Part shown: positions 47,255 through 61,009 of the stretch, in pieces | Layout: each line of letters starts with the position of its first letter | How positions within the stretch are numbered: position 1 is the stretch's first letter | Assembly: GCA_037975125.1 (NCBI GenBank) | Contig: CM075851.1 | Span: 122,975,063 to 123,039,062, forward strand | Direction: 5' to 3' | DNA from: Latrodectus hesperus | Taxonomy: Eukaryota > Arthropoda > Arachnida > Araneae > Theridiidae | Length of the DNA stretch: 64,000 nt | The notes under the pieces: generated by a model | Database searches by the model: none | What the model was told of the DNA's origin: nothing | Seen by the model: the letters and a program-made list of their open reading frames with translations, nothing else | Translations under genes and position numbers: made by a program

Positions 47255-50200
47255 CCTAAGTTGTTTCCAGGTGAGTCATACATCAATAGATCAGTTTATT
47301 ATTTCCATCTTGGACTGACTAAACTAAAAATTTCACTATTAACCGTATCATATTTTGAATTGCAATTACATAAAAGCTTTCTTAAAGAATGCTTAAAGAA
47401 GCTTTCTTAAGAATGATAGATTAATAAAACTTGCTCTGTATTTAAACTAGTGCTGGTTTTAGTGTTATTGTAGAAATTTCATTCTAAATTATAAATTAAT
47501 CTGAATTATTGAAAATCTAAAGTTGTATTTTTGTCATAAGCACTCACAGCAGTTTATTTTCAGTATTTTCTGACAAATAGGATAAAATATTATCAATTAA
47601 ATACTACAAATTAGTTCTATATATTTCATTTTACTTATTTTGCCAATATTTTGTAGTTTATTACTAATATCAATAACATTATTAATTTCAAATGGTATAA
47701 AGAATTGTTATTTACTTTTTTATCGAAATATTTTTAATCAAACCAGATGAAACCAGACATTTTCTCTGTTAAAAAACTCTATAATTAAAACAAGCGTATA
47801 AAAACAATGTAAAAATTGAGCTTCGATTAATGAATATAATAGAGTATTATGTATGGAGAATGATTTATTCAAAACTTATTGTCTTATGATTATTTCACGG
47901 TTTTAGAATATTTGTGTTCTTTTCAATAAGTAAAATGCTAAGAAATATCAACGCAAAAAATAATTGAAAAATAATGATATATAGAATAGATAAAATGATG
48001 TCTATACATGAAAATAAATGATCTATTTTTGGATTTTATCAAATGATAAAGAATCAAATTACATTATCATGAAATTACTTCATTTCACCATGACTTTTGA
48101 AAAAATATCTTAAGAAAATCTTATACCATTCCGATTGCAGTACAAGGAGCCTTGAAAATGGTTAAAGAGGAGAAACCTTACATTTTTTTTTATTTGATCT
48201 CACTGAATTTAAGTATGTTTTGTTTGAAAATGCGAAAGCTAATTTAACGTATGTGAACAGTGTAATGAAGCCCAAAATAATAGATTATTATTTCTGTAAC
48301 CTGCCAAATATTTTTATTTTATTTCATTATTCACAAAATATTGACAATTGTAGTTTCATAGCAATGGCAAAAGCAACTGTCAACAGTTTTATGTAAGGTC
48401 CACAACCACCAATTGTAAAAAGAATAATAAATATGATAAATAAATATTATTAAGAATTATTCCTAATAAAACTTACAATAATATATAGTACAATAACTAT
48501 AGGTTTAGAAAAGTACTATGATACAAACCTTTATAATCGTTTGTTTATTTAGATCTATTAAATTACTTGATTATTTCGATGTATTATCTTTTCATTATTC
48601 CCTGATCCTTATTTAATCATGAATAGGACTTCCTTCACACAACTAGCAAACAAAATAAATAAATAATTGAAGGAAGCGTACTTAATTACTGAACTTTTCC
48701 ATGTAGTTTGTGCGATATTAAAGCAGATGGTACAAAAAAGAAGAGTCTATTGAATAAAAAGAATGACCAGGTTGATATGTACTCTTGTAGACTGAAAATA
48801 TTTTCGTGAACAACAATACCGAATATGGTCAGTTAAATTTTGTGGCTTTTTGAAAAAAAAATCTATGAAAGAGAATTCTGTAGATATATATAGGTGGAAA
48901 AAATTTATCTTTACCTTGAAGATGCCCACCAGAAAATAAAAAGAAAAATTTAAACGCATTTGAAAATTGAATTTATATTAAGCAATTATAAGTATTTATC
49001 AATAATTTGATCATGAAAAAATTTAGTTGATTTTTTTTCTTTTTTCGAAAAAAAAAAACATTATCTGTACTAAATGTTTGATTTTACAAATATTGATGCT
49101 GTTTTAATTACAATTTTTTATGCAACTAATATTCATGTTAGTTTTACAATATCAATGGCACGTTTTTAAAAAATCTATTATAATATTTAATTATAATAAC
49201 AATATTAGTTATAATATTTTATACTTATCAGTATAATACACATAATAATATTTACTCATATTAATAATAATATGCGATGAAGAACAGAATTTAAACTGAT
49301 ACGTCATTTCCAAATTATAATAAGCAAATAATATGAAGACTTAAGATTTTGAAATTATAACTTATATAGTTAGCTATAGGTTTCGACAAAAATATTTTAT
49401 TTAGCTATTGAGAGAGGCATCAATTAAATCAGTTTAAAAAAAATTAAGTTCGAAACCATTTCAATATAAATTTCAATTTCATATAAATGAAATTGTGATT
49501 TTGAAACGTTACATCTTAAAACTGACGTATTGAAAAGTATAATATAATATTTACTTCTATTTTTGTTTTTAAAAATAATATTTATTAGCAAAATAATTAT
49601 TCTTTTTCAGAGTATTTATTTAAAACTGATAAATGAATAGAGTTATAGTAAAAACTCTTATTGTTATAAACGATAAAAGCAGTATAGATGTTTAGTAAAA
49701 TTTAGAATTATTAATGCATAAATTTTAATAGTGGTGTATAATTAGTTTAATTTTGAGAATATATTACAAAATTTCTGAGCGATTTTTAAAAAATGCTATT
49801 ATAAATTTCTATCGTTTATCAAGATACTGTACTTTGTATTACAATTTGAAATCAAAATCCAGTTTCATATAATAAAAAATGAATTCTAGTGTCATTGTAT
49901 TGAAATGTTGCCAGTTGAAAATATGAAATGATGATAGGCAGGCAGGTGTTTTCTTTAATGACACGAACAGCAGATGTTGATACCTTAAAGATTGTCAAAA
50001 ATGTTTTTACTGTGAACATTAAGGAAGATATACATATTTTCATTTACAATAAAAATCAAAAATATTATTTTTGTTAGAAATTAAGAGCGGCATAGCTTTT
50101 ATGTGTATATAATTTTAAGAGCTTAGTGCGTATATATAAATATGTGCATACACGCAACTAAAATGTTTTATTATCTAGTTAGAGTTGTATTTTGTACTGA

Positions 50201-51855
50201 AAATAGGACAAAAAATTTAATTTTAAATATTAATCAGAAAAAGCATTTTATAAACTTCTTTACATATTCCTATTATTTCAAAAAATTAAAAAGACATCCT
50301 GAGTCTATTATTAATACTGAACAAGTAACCTTTGATTTTTTTCTGTGTATAATTTAAAACAGTATTTACTTTTCTTTTTTGGTTGAATGATCTAATATAA
50401 TTAGTTTTTTTTTTAGATTTATATCTCACTATTAGACTATTTATTATCTGGAGATTGCAAAGATTTCTAGTTTTTGCTATTATTAGATTCTTTTAAAATG
50501 GAATAAAAAGATCACGCTTCTTTAATCAGTATTTTAGTAACAATATGAACGGGAGAATTATTTTGTGATTTAATTGCGTATAGAATTCAGTTTTAAGGAT
50601 TATAGACAAATATTGCTAATTAATATAAATTTAATTAAATATTACAAATTAACTGAATTTAGTATTTTTAATCGCTAACTTAAATGAACTAGACTTATTT
50701 TGGAAAGAGGTACAGCCAGAATGGTTATAGAAATTTTCAAAAGAACGCACGCAAAAGTAAATAAAAATATTTGATTCAAAATATTGAAATATTTATTGCC
50801 ATCATAAGTTTTATAAAATAAAATATCATACACTTTTATCTGTATTATGCTTATTTTTGTAAAATTTTCTTTTTCAATTCAGCTGAAAGGTTAAAAAAAA
50901 TTGACAGAAATAAATTTGCTATGAAAATTCTGTTAATTATTTCAAAGCTCTACAGTTTCACTTCAAACTTTTATTTAAAAGTAAGTATTCAAATTAATTT
51001 TTCTTGGATGTCATTTTTAAAAAAATTAGATGAATTAATTCATTATCTTTAATGAAAATGCTAAAAATCATTTAAAAATTAAAAAAATTAAAAAAATTCG
51101 CAAAATTACACCACAGAATCTGAATAATAAAAACAAAAGAGAATAGAACTATACAGAAATAATTTTACAAATGATATAAGCACATTTAATGATAATAGTT
51201 AATAAATAGAATGCACGCATTAATTTTGCAATAAATAAACAAAAGATATATGCAAAATGATTAAACAAAGAATGAGATTCTATTCAGACGATAATAAATG
51301 CAATAAATTTTTTTTTAAATCTAGTTTAAGATATTATTGTTGAATAAATTCCTTTTTACTTATATTCGACTGTACCTAATTTTATCTAAGAATTTCATAG
51401 TTACTTTTACATATTTCAAACATTTGTCACTGCATATTAATTTATGAAAAACTTTGATTAAAACAAGTGCAAGCAATTACTTCAGGATCTATGAAAAAAA
51501 AATTTTAAAAATATATATTTTTATTAAAATTAGTTTGTAAATCTTTTCTTGTGAAAAATTTACGAACCTAATAGCGTGATATCTGTCCTTAGTACGAATA
51601 AAAGAATATGATCAATATCACAAAGCAAACAACACATCCTTGCTCATAAAATTTATTTCTTTATCACATGAGAAATCTTTATTGCCAATTTTAAGACGAA
51701 AAAGTAAGCTATAACGTTCTTGATGTGTTGCTTACTGGACATTGTATCTCGTCGCGCTTTATGGCAATTGATGTGTCTGGATTAAAATGATTGGTTTGTT
51801 AGTTGTTTTACAGTTACTTTTTGCCCAAGAAAGTTAAAAGCCATTTGATATCACT
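47255..51855. other. Long AT-rich stretch, no gene recognised
   Basis: No convincing exon, mobile element or RNA gene seen. Small frames (for example at 48747, 49852 and 50142) have no family features. Confidence 0.5.
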
Positions 51856-51859
51856 CACA

Positions 51860-52510
51860 TAAATGACTATGTTGAGAACTACGTCTGTTTTGATTATGAC
51901 TAACAGTCATAGTGCTATCCAATACCCCAAAGACTGGTCTTGTATTGGTGACACTGCTTCGATCTCTTTACTAGCCTGTTGCAAAGGCTCTCCTTTTGCC
52001 ATAACGTACATCTACAATGGATTCCTTCCCACGTTGGCCTTAGGGGAAATGAAGTGACTGATGTCTCGACAAAAGAGGTAACTTTAATGGCTTTAACATC
52101 TAATTTCCTGACTATTTTGTATATATGCTCAAAAGTTAAGCCTGCGATCTCTTCATCTTGGTGTTCTTCCCATGTAATCATTGATATGGTGGCAAGCAGC
52201 CAGGAGATCATTGATGTCACTTTTAAGGGTAGTTGCTGTTGTACTAGCATACTTCCCTGTACCTAACCCAGAATTGGGCTGTACCAGATAGATTGAAGCA
52301 GCCAGGTGGAGTCTTCAGGATTTTGAAGCAGGGACCAAGCAGAAGACCCCCAATACTCAGTCTGCTACCCTTAGAGGATTCATTTCATTTGGAGGACATT
52401 CTTTTAAGGGTAGTCATGTGCAGCAGACAGCATTATCAGGAATCATTAATGGACACTTGAAATGCCTTACAACTGACCATGGAAACAAGATCTTTCCCAT
52501 GTGAAGGAAA
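51860..52510 (+). pseudogene. RNase H and knuckle relic of a non-LTR retrotransposon
   Basis: Two overlapping plus frames give VLIMTNSHSAIQYPKDWS (the ILTDS-S-IQ motif) and HLQWIPSHVGLRGNEVTDVS then TKEVT at 51995-52086. A downstream decayed part to 52500 includes ALSGIINGHLKCLTTDHGNK and FPMC-KCN, in line with the segment between RNase H and the zinc knuckle. It is frame-shifted between blocks. Confidence 0.65.
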
Positions 52511-52519
52511 TGCAATATG

Positions 52520-55500
52520 TATTTTACTAGTTATACTTATACTTTCTTATACTTTCTTGTTTAGGAATTGAAAAAGCGTATTTTTTTGAAGTGTCCTTAT
52601 TTTGGACTTTTTATCAGTTCATGATTTTATGGATCTGGTTTAGTCTATTGGCTAACTATATAGGATAAGAAACAACATCAACACAATGCCATACTTATTC
52701 CAAGATTTTACAAGTAATTGAGAATAGTTTACTTATCAGAACCTGATTCAAGTAATACCAAATTATTATATGTTGGAAAATTCATTGTCAGGAAAATTCA
52801 TTGTCAAAGTACGAAAATAATTGTCAGAATATCTTCGACTTTTATGTCATGAAAAGTATTTGAATGAAATTCACTTTGCAAAATCTTATCTTGATAAAGG
52901 AAAAAAATGGGATTTTACAAGAATTTCTTGATAATTTTAGCAAAATATTCGGTGATGTATATGAACCAATAACAGAAAAGTGTTGATAACTATCATTCTA
53001 GTAATACACACATGCAGATTGTAATTATAGATTACAGATAAATTTTGTAAAATGATCAATAAATAACAGTGAAATATTTTATTGCTATAAACTCACTATT
53101 CGATTTCAATAATAATACTGAAATCGACGATCTTGCTTTTGTTGATATTCTTTTTTTTTGTAATCTATTACCAGATTATTTTATGATATCTCAACCAATT
53201 TATTCACCACTGATTTTAATTTGAAGAACATACCGAACACCTAAATAATTTTTGTGTCATAATAATTTATAAATAATCCTTCTTTCTGTAGGATATTACA
53301 TATCTTCAATTTAGGACAGATTTTCAATTAAAAAATAAAGGTGTGTGAAACTCTAATTCCCTCTTTATCTTTTTTTAATCAGTTTTATTACACTTTTATA
53401 TAATATAGATTACTCTTTTATATTATAATCGTCATCTTCAGTTATAAAGTCTATGACACGCAGTTTATTTTAAAATTATCATCTCATTAGACCTATATAT
53501 TATATATCATCTCATTGGACTATTTATATACTAGAATGAAGTTTGAAGAATTATTTTAAGTTTCGAAGAAGGATCACAACAAGCAAACTTTTCAACATGC
53601 GTGTTTCTTTTGGAGTTTTCAAAGAAATATAATATTTATCGATACAAATTAAGGAATAAATGATTTAGGATAGAGTTATAAATGAATTATTCCTTAATTG
53701 TGAACATGTCGGCTTTGTCGGAATTAGTCGGCTTCTTTTGAGATTGTATAACGCCATCATAATATATTTCGAAAATACAGAAAATCATTATATTTCTGTT
53801 AATTCCCTGATCACATGAGATTACGTACTTCTCAAAAAACTTGGACGAATCCGAAAGAATTTTGATATTATGGAGTGCATTAATTCAAGTTATGATGGGT
53901 ATCAAAAATCAATCGAAGAATAATTGTAACAAAAATAATTTAGCATAATTTATTTACATGCATTCATATGTCTTTTTTTTAAAAGTACACATCTGTAAAT
54001 ATTCCAATATATTTCCTTGCCATGAAGCAATTAAAAGAAATCGGTTATTTCTCAGAAGTCATACAATAGAGGAGTGACTATTTCTTAAGAGATATGAATG
54101 CTGAATCAAGAATCGCATACCATTCGAACAAAACTTTTCCCCTTCTTCGATAAAACTCAACTGATATCCAACGGGTGGTGGGCATTTTATATACAATAAC
54201 AAAACCTTTCTTATCGCGGAGTTTTCCCCTATCTGTCGGAATTTATTTTTACCTATACAGAATTGATATGTACGTTGTCTAGTTATCAAGAGAGATGCCG
54301 ATATCGTTTGAAAGTGTAATCCATACCCAAATCATCGTGGGAAAGTCGGAACTGTATTTGTATTCCTTTTTTGTTGTCCTCCATCTGGAAGATAAGATAA
54401 CAAGACCTTTGGGGCAAATCTAGTATCTAAATATAAGATTGAAAATTTCTCTGAAATTAATATCTACACACTTTTGTTGAAGATAGGCGACCAGAAATAA
54501 ATAAGTATAAATTTCGGCTAAATAAGTAAAAATGTCCTTTATAAAATAGGCAAGTATCCAACGTGGGTAGTGCATTATCAACTTAAATTTTATATTTAAA
54601 ACACTTATTAATATTTCCCGATTATGATGGTATTTGCTGAAGAAAATTAAAAAAACATTTATTATTGTTTTAAGAGTAAGTTTTTATTTGATTTTTTTAT
54701 TTATTACTTTTTACTGTTAATAATATAGTTATCAATTATTAATATTAAGAATAAAATAAAAATTTTGCTGTTTTTGTTCTCTGTATTAACTTCAAATTGC
54801 CATTTTATAAAGTTAAATTTACTTCTTAAATATCATAAACAATTGTCTTTAGAGGATGTATAAACATAGTCTATTGTTTTACAACTATATTTTTTGAAAG
54901 TAATAGCTTACAGCTAAAGTGATTTTTTTAACTAACTTTCTTAATTAACTGATATTAGTTTAAATGTATAATGAAAATTTCAATTGCTTTTATTGCATCG
55001 AATTGGAATATCTTGTCACAAAAATTAGAAATATTACTTCCAATTTCATATTATTAATCACCTCGTATATAATTTATCCTTTTTCATTTTTCTTACTTAA
55101 ATTAGTCAGGAAGTGTTATTTTCTTAGTGGTAGATTATATCAGTGTCAACAAGGTATGATGATAACAAATCATACTTTCACTCATACTTTTATATTTTAC
55201 TCTTACAAACTCATTATAAAGGAAAAGCAGGTTAAAATAACATAGTATATTTCCTAATATCATGTGTTTTTACTATAATTAATTGTTAACCTATGTAGGT
55301 CATTCAAAACATTTTGTAAAAAGTAAAAATTTCTCAAGATAGTTGCTTTTCCTAAAATATTGTTGATCTTCCTAAAACAATAATAGTGGTCCAAATGAAA
55401 TATCTGTCACTTAATGGAAAATATTATGGTCCAAAATATAACAACTAATACAAGATGACTTCATTTCAAGTGATTTATATGAAAAAAGACTTCAAAAAAT

Positions 55501-56590
55501 TATGTGGCATAAACATAAAATTTCTGAATTATATCTTGTTAATAATTTTTTTGTATAACATAAGAAAATAACGAATGATTTTTTATAAAACAAATTTTAG
55601 TTTCTTAATATTCGATTATTATTAAAAATGATAAAGAGCTAGTTATTAAATATTATCTCAGAATTATTAAAAATTAATACTTTACCTAAAAATTAAAGAT
55701 AGTCTCTTAATATCATTAAAACGATATACAATACCTTTTGAAATTACGTGATTAAATAAAGCAATATTTTTTATATATTTCATATGAAAAGTTTGAATAT
55801 CATTTGGATATAAGTACTTTTAAATGTACAAAATAATTTTATTTGTTTGTTAAATGTAGCATGATTGCATGTAATTTGTTTTGATATGATTTATAAGAAA
55901 GCATTTATTTTTAATTATAAGTAATAAATTATTAAAGTATATTAATTGTAATTTATAAAAGAATTTAAGTAATCACATAAGTTTTAATATCATTTTATAA
56001 GTTGATTACAATGTATATATATCTATTTTAATTTATTTCTGAAGAGTGATTTATAAGTAATGATTAGAAAGCCAAACACGCCAAGTTTTAAAAAAATAGA
56101 AACGTTAAAATTTAATGAAATGAATAATTAATTCTTATAGCATACTTTTGTTAATAATATTATTTGGAACTTACTTTGCACTGAGCTAAAGTCGGATAAT
56201 TTGAAGGACGGATTTTAAACAAGAATACAAACATTATTTTGCCTACAAAAAGCAAAATAATCCAGAAATTGGAATATCCTGATTAAATGTTTTCTAAAAA
56301 ATTAAAATTAAAAGGATATATGATAATTTTTAATGGACTATATTCAGTTGTTTTGGTAGGTTGTTAAATTGAAACTTGGCAATTCAGTGAAATACATTTT
56401 AAATAGATCATATTCGACTGTTTTGATTATTCAGATTTTAATCGCGTTGAAAATGTGATGCATGAATAAAAAGTAAATGAGATTATCCCTTTCAATTTTG
56501 TTTGGTCAACACTTTTACAATTGTTGCAGTATTTTTTTATGTCAAAAAGTTTAAGTTTTCAACTGTATTTCGCTTTTTTGTTCAATTTCA
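52520..56590. other. Long AT-rich stretch, no gene recognised
   Basis: No clear gene. TATCCAACG followed by a GGTGGTG/GGTAGTG-like motif occurs twice (about 54163 and 54555) and may be a diverged short repeat. Confidence 0.45.
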
Positions 56591-56601
56591 TGGCGTACTT
56601 A

Positions 56602-56867
56602 GGCACAAATGCCGTATAATCCAGGATGCCAAATTCTATGTTTGGTTATTTTTTGGCGAATTTTCTAATGTATCCGGCAACCTGGTTTTTATTAGGTTAT
56701 AAATATAGAAACATATAAAAATTACGCATAAAATTCTGTTTTGGCAACCTTAGTATTTACGTCATCTCATATGTCAAAATACCTCATCTTGGCAACCTGG
56801 ATTATACGTAAAACTTCTCGCCAAAAAATTCAGAATTTGGAATCCTGGATTATACGGCATCTGTGCC
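56602..56867. mobile_element. MITE-like inverted-repeat element, about 266 bp
   Basis: The left end GGCACAAATGCCGTATAATC and the reverse complement of the right end, GGCACAGATGCCGTATAATC, agree except for one base. Similarity continues through CCAGGAT-CCAAATTC and TTTTTTGGCGA. The direct repeat CGTACTT flanks both sides (56594-56600 and 56868-56874), a 7-bp target duplication, or 8 bp with one mismatch. Inside, GGCAACCT repeats several times. It is non-coding. Confidence 0.85.
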
Positions 56868-57149
56868 CGTACTTTTCCATATATTCAGATATTTAGGATA
56901 CCCTTCATCCATAGCAAAAGTTAGTTTGGTTAAATTACTGATATCCGTTTCCAACCGCATACTTCTGCTCAACTGAAGCACATCGCCAAAACATAACGAA
57001 CTACCTCTAAATTTTAAACCACGTTTAAATGACGAGATCGACTCCGAGCTGGCATCCTATTCTCCACTTCAGCGTAAGATTACTGAACTTTCTTGAAAGG
57101 AGGAACATACAACTTCGAAGATTTTGACCTGCATATGTCCTCTCACCAC

Positions 57150-57367
57150 ATGTATTTACACATCCATACCAAAATATTATAATTTGTTAACAATCACTTT
57201 ATTAGTTTGAAATAAAAAAAATTTTCTATAAAAAAGAAAAAAAAATCAGTCCAAAATTAAGTTTTTCTGAATTATTAGATATTATTCTTTCATGTTTACA
57301 TAGTAGTTTGTATATAATTAGAAATCCAAAAGATTTGAGATTGTGCTTTAAAATTTAAAATGAACTA
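57150..57367 (+). repeat. Direct duplication, copy 1
   Basis: Starts TTTACACATCCATAC; shares with 57872-58075 long blocks such as TTATTAGATATTATTCTTTC and GTAGTTTGTATAT. Overall identity appears to be roughly 80 percent by eye, with small indels. Non-coding. Confidence 0.85.
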
Positions 57368-57871
57368 TATTAGATGATCTGTGGTTAGCTCAAATATTGA
57401 ACTTGCCCACCTTTCGATACGAAACCAACTTCTTTCCCTATCAAGCAACTGTTGCCCTCCATTCACTAATTATATAAAGTTTGCGGAGTCCATATGAAAA
57501 TGCAAACTAATCTTATACTCATTCAATTATTAGAAACCGGAAATAAGAATGAATATAATAAAGCATTTTAGTTCAGAAACATGTGTTTTACGGGTTTTCA
57601 AAGTAACACAAACAACTTTACTTTGCTACACATATGTGGGTAAATCGAATATGATTATTAATAAATAATTAGTACCAGATTCATACAAGTATAGAAATAA
57701 ATTTTTTTTATGAATTACTCTTTTTGAAATTTCCTTTTGAAAGACAGAAATATTCTTCACAATATATTTTTCTTTGACACATTTATATTTTTAATGTTAA
57801 TCAGCATTTTAAATAAGCTAGTAATAATTAAAAAAATCTATATTTAGTTTTTGTAAATTCTAATTTTATTC

Positions 57872-58075
57872 ATGTGCATTTACACATCCATACGAAAATA
57901 CTATAATTTGTTAGCAATCGTTTTATTAGTTATAAATGAATTTTTTTTTTTGATTTTAGTCCAGAATTAAAATTTTCTGAGTTATTAGATATTATTCTTT
58001 CACATTTACATTGTAGTTTGTATATATTTAGAAGCCCAAAAATTTTGAGTTTTTTCTTAAATTTGAAATGAACTG
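57872..58075 (+). repeat. Direct duplication, copy 2
   Basis: Second copy of the 57150-57367 segment in the same orientation, about 720 bp downstream. Confidence 0.85.
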
Positions 58076-58230
58076 TTTTTCTATAATAATTTTGTTAAGA
58101 ATATGAATATTCAATACATTTTGAATAAAATTAATACGTATTATAAAAATTTAAAAGTGGATTACTTTTCAAATTCCAGTACATATATCTCAATTTAAAT
58201 GAACATTTTTTATATTAATTATATTAAGTA

Positions 58231-58506
58231 TAGCCGCCTAACTTGTCTAGTGGTCAGCGTGCCTGACTGCGGATAACGAGGTTTCGAATCCCGGTTCGGG
58301 CATGGATGTACTTTCTCTCTTTATCTATCCTGTCTTTGTCCTTCCCTTGTATGAATGAAGTGTGATTGGTTGCCTACCCTATAAACGGGTATCTATAGCA
58401 TGTGTGTACTGAGGAAGTCGGACTTCACACCAAAATATGGTTTAGTTGGAAAAGTGGAGCAGCGCACCCCATGTTGCCAATCTAGCTGGCACACGACAAC
58501 AACAAC
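58231..58506 (+). mobile_element. tRNA-derived SINE with (CAA)n tail
   Basis: A tRNA-like head holds an A-box region TCTAGTGGTCAGCG and a B-box-like GGTTTCGAATCCC. It is followed by GGGCATGGATGT, a body of about 200 bp and the tail GACAACAACAAC. ATTAAGTA flanks both ends (58223-58230 and 58507-58514) as the target duplication. It is not a functional tRNA gene: the B box has an extra base and no complementary acceptor stem closes the head. Confidence 0.85.
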
Positions 58507-58514
58507 ATTAAGTA

Positions 58515-60680
58515 ATAATTTTTTTCTCATATTTAATGGTTATACTATTAATATTATTATATTGAAGATTGATACATAATATATTACCAATCTATGATAT
58601 CCAGTTTTCTCGTTTCTATTTAGGAAATTCAGAATAATAAGTCATTTATGCATTTATTGAGGTACATATTTTTGAAAAATAGACTTTTAAGTATTATGTT
58701 TATTATTATATTTAAACTGATTTTTATATGCAGTAAAATTAATTTCATTGCTTAAATTTGAATGGATGTTTATAAATGATATTTTAATATTTACACCCTG
58801 GTTTACCCTATTAATAAGTATATTTGTTTTTTTAAATACTTATATTAAAGAAAATATTTTTTTAATTTTGATAATGTGAAAATGTATAAAGTAATTAATG
58901 CTGAGTATAATGCTTCATTTGAAAAATTTTCTTATTATAATGTAATGTTTAAGACTTTATTTTACACATTTTTGGAAAATTTAAATGGAAACATTTTTAG
59001 AATGCAACAGTTTCTTATCTGTTATATTACTATGTATGATTATATAACTAAAGATGAGCTCTATAGTAAGGATTATGCATAAAATACTTTTTTTATTCAA
59101 TATTTATTATTTTGATTTCTAAAATTATAGTTGTCTCTAATTTCTAACGAAAAATTTTTATTAGAGGATAAAAATATCCTCAAAAAATGCTTAATATGTT
59201 TAAATGAACTTAAATAAAGTTACAACTAATAAGAACAAAATTAATAAATGATAAAAACAAAAATACAAAACAATTTGTGTTTATTCGAACTCTTAGCATT
59301 CAAAAACGTAATGTGCTTATGAGGAATAAGATTTTATTTAGCGTATTATTGTTTCATATTAAAAAAAATGGCCTCACATTCATTATGTATTAACCATAAG
59401 TAATAAAAATAAAATTCTATTGAAACCTAATGCATTTACATTAATGGCTCACAGCAGCAACATTATATGCTATCGAAGACAGTCTAATATGTAATCCCAA
59501 TTCCCTCGTTCTTATGAGATGAATTTAAAATTTCCTGTATTAGAATTAAATCTAGTTTACTTTTCAAGTTTGTAACTATTCTATTGTTTTAGGAGTTATC
59601 AGACTTCAATCTCTATAACAAATAAATCAAAAATTATGAAAACCTAAACACAAATTTTAGACGTGATAGGAAAAATTCATACTCTACACTTTCAATCACG
59701 ATTCCAATTCAGATTAATCAGATGGCATTGGTTGTCTAAGATGTTAAAGTAGTTAATGGAATAGTATGGCCTAATGTTCAGTCAAAATTTATTTCATGAA
59801 AAAACTTATTTTACTTTTAAGAACATCTAAGCACATTTGTACAAAAGTTTACCTAAATAATTAAAACTATATCGAACAGAGTCTGAAAAAGTACCTGTCG
59901 TATCAATAAAACTTATTGAATTCATAGCATAATGAAGTATTCTATAATTTTATATCATGTTTTAACATTGTATATTGGGAAAACAATACCTGGTTTTCTT
60001 GTTTAAAAATAATAGCGAACAACTTGGCTTTCATTCAATACAAAAAGAAGATATTGGTTTGTTCTAATAAAAAATGGTATTTAAAAGAAACTAAAACATT
60101 TTAATACAAGTTTGATAATCTTATATTTTTACTGTTTGATGTAAATGCTTTTTGATCTTTCTGTTATTTACATATACTTTTAAAGTACATATGACTCGCA
60201 TAAAAACCCCTCAAAACACTTTTAAACATATTTATTTTATTTAATGATAAATTAAACGGCTAATACCAAATTCCAGAAATAGATTGCATTCAGATTTAGG
60301 AAATTGTACAGATATAGTTAAACACGAGTATTTGCGCAATTTCTAAAACAAAATTTGTAATGAATAGCAATAAAAACTATCATACACAGAAAAAAGCTTT
60401 TTTTCATTAGTCTTAAGTTTCTTTACTTTCTTTGAATACTTTCCGAAACCTCAAATACAAAAGTGAAGTTGTTAATATAATTTGTTAATTTACACACATA
60501 TTTGACTATATTTTAAAACAAAGCACTTCGTACATTTTATTTTCTTCCACAAATCCAACAAGAGTAAAAAAAATTTCCAGAGTTAATTATAAGTAATCTT
60601 AAAATAATCCATTATTAATGCTTATTTAACCATGTAATAAATAAATCCAGAATAAACTTGTTTAAGTTTGTTTATCACTC
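58515..60680. other. AT-rich stretch, no gene recognised
   Basis: Only random frames (for example 58876-59082, plus) without family features. Confidence 0.5.
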
Positions 60681-60694
60681 TAACCATTAATGGT

Positions 60695-60992
60695 GTTGTG
60701 TTGTTGTTGTTGCTTATCCCCGATTGGCGTGACAGTACCATCACACCAGCCCCATGAATACAAAAATAGTCAGTCTCTCAAGCACCACCTCCGGTCTCAA
60801 ATCCATGTCCCCTCTCTCACACCCAATGCACTGAAAAATATGAGATGGGGAGGCCTTAACCACTCGACATTTGGGACAGAGAGGGTAGACCTTGGTACCA
60901 GAGACTCCTCAGACTTCTACCCTTGGGTTCTGCCTTGGGTGCTCCAGGTACTCTGTACCAACAGAAGCTGCTCTTATACCCCACCTGTCATG
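60695..60992 (-). mobile_element. SINE-like retroelement with (CAA)n tail, minus orientation
   Basis: It is flanked by AACCATTAATGGT (60682-60694) and AACCATTATTGGT (60993-61005), a 13-bp duplication with one mismatch. On the minus strand it ends in CAACAACAACAACACAAC. It contains GTCGAGTGGTTAAGGC, matching a tRNA-Leu/Ser-type A box, and downstream GACATGGATTTGAGACC, a possible degraded B box. About 115 bp of non-tRNA sequence precede the A box, which is unusual for a SINE head. The open frame at 60690-61007 is a by-product. Confidence 0.75.
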
Positions 60993-61009
60993 AACCATTA
61001 TTGGTAATT

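Noticed and set aside
51915..52250. 111-codon minus-strand frame
   Set aside because: It is antisense to the RNase H relic, whose WIPSHVG-GNE motif fixes the coding strand as plus.
58231..58304. A functional tRNA gene
   Set aside because: The B box has an extra T, no acceptor stem closes and a SINE body with target duplication follows.
60690..61007. 105-codon plus-strand protein
   Set aside because: It lies entirely within a SINE-like element flanked by a 13-bp duplication, antisense to the element.
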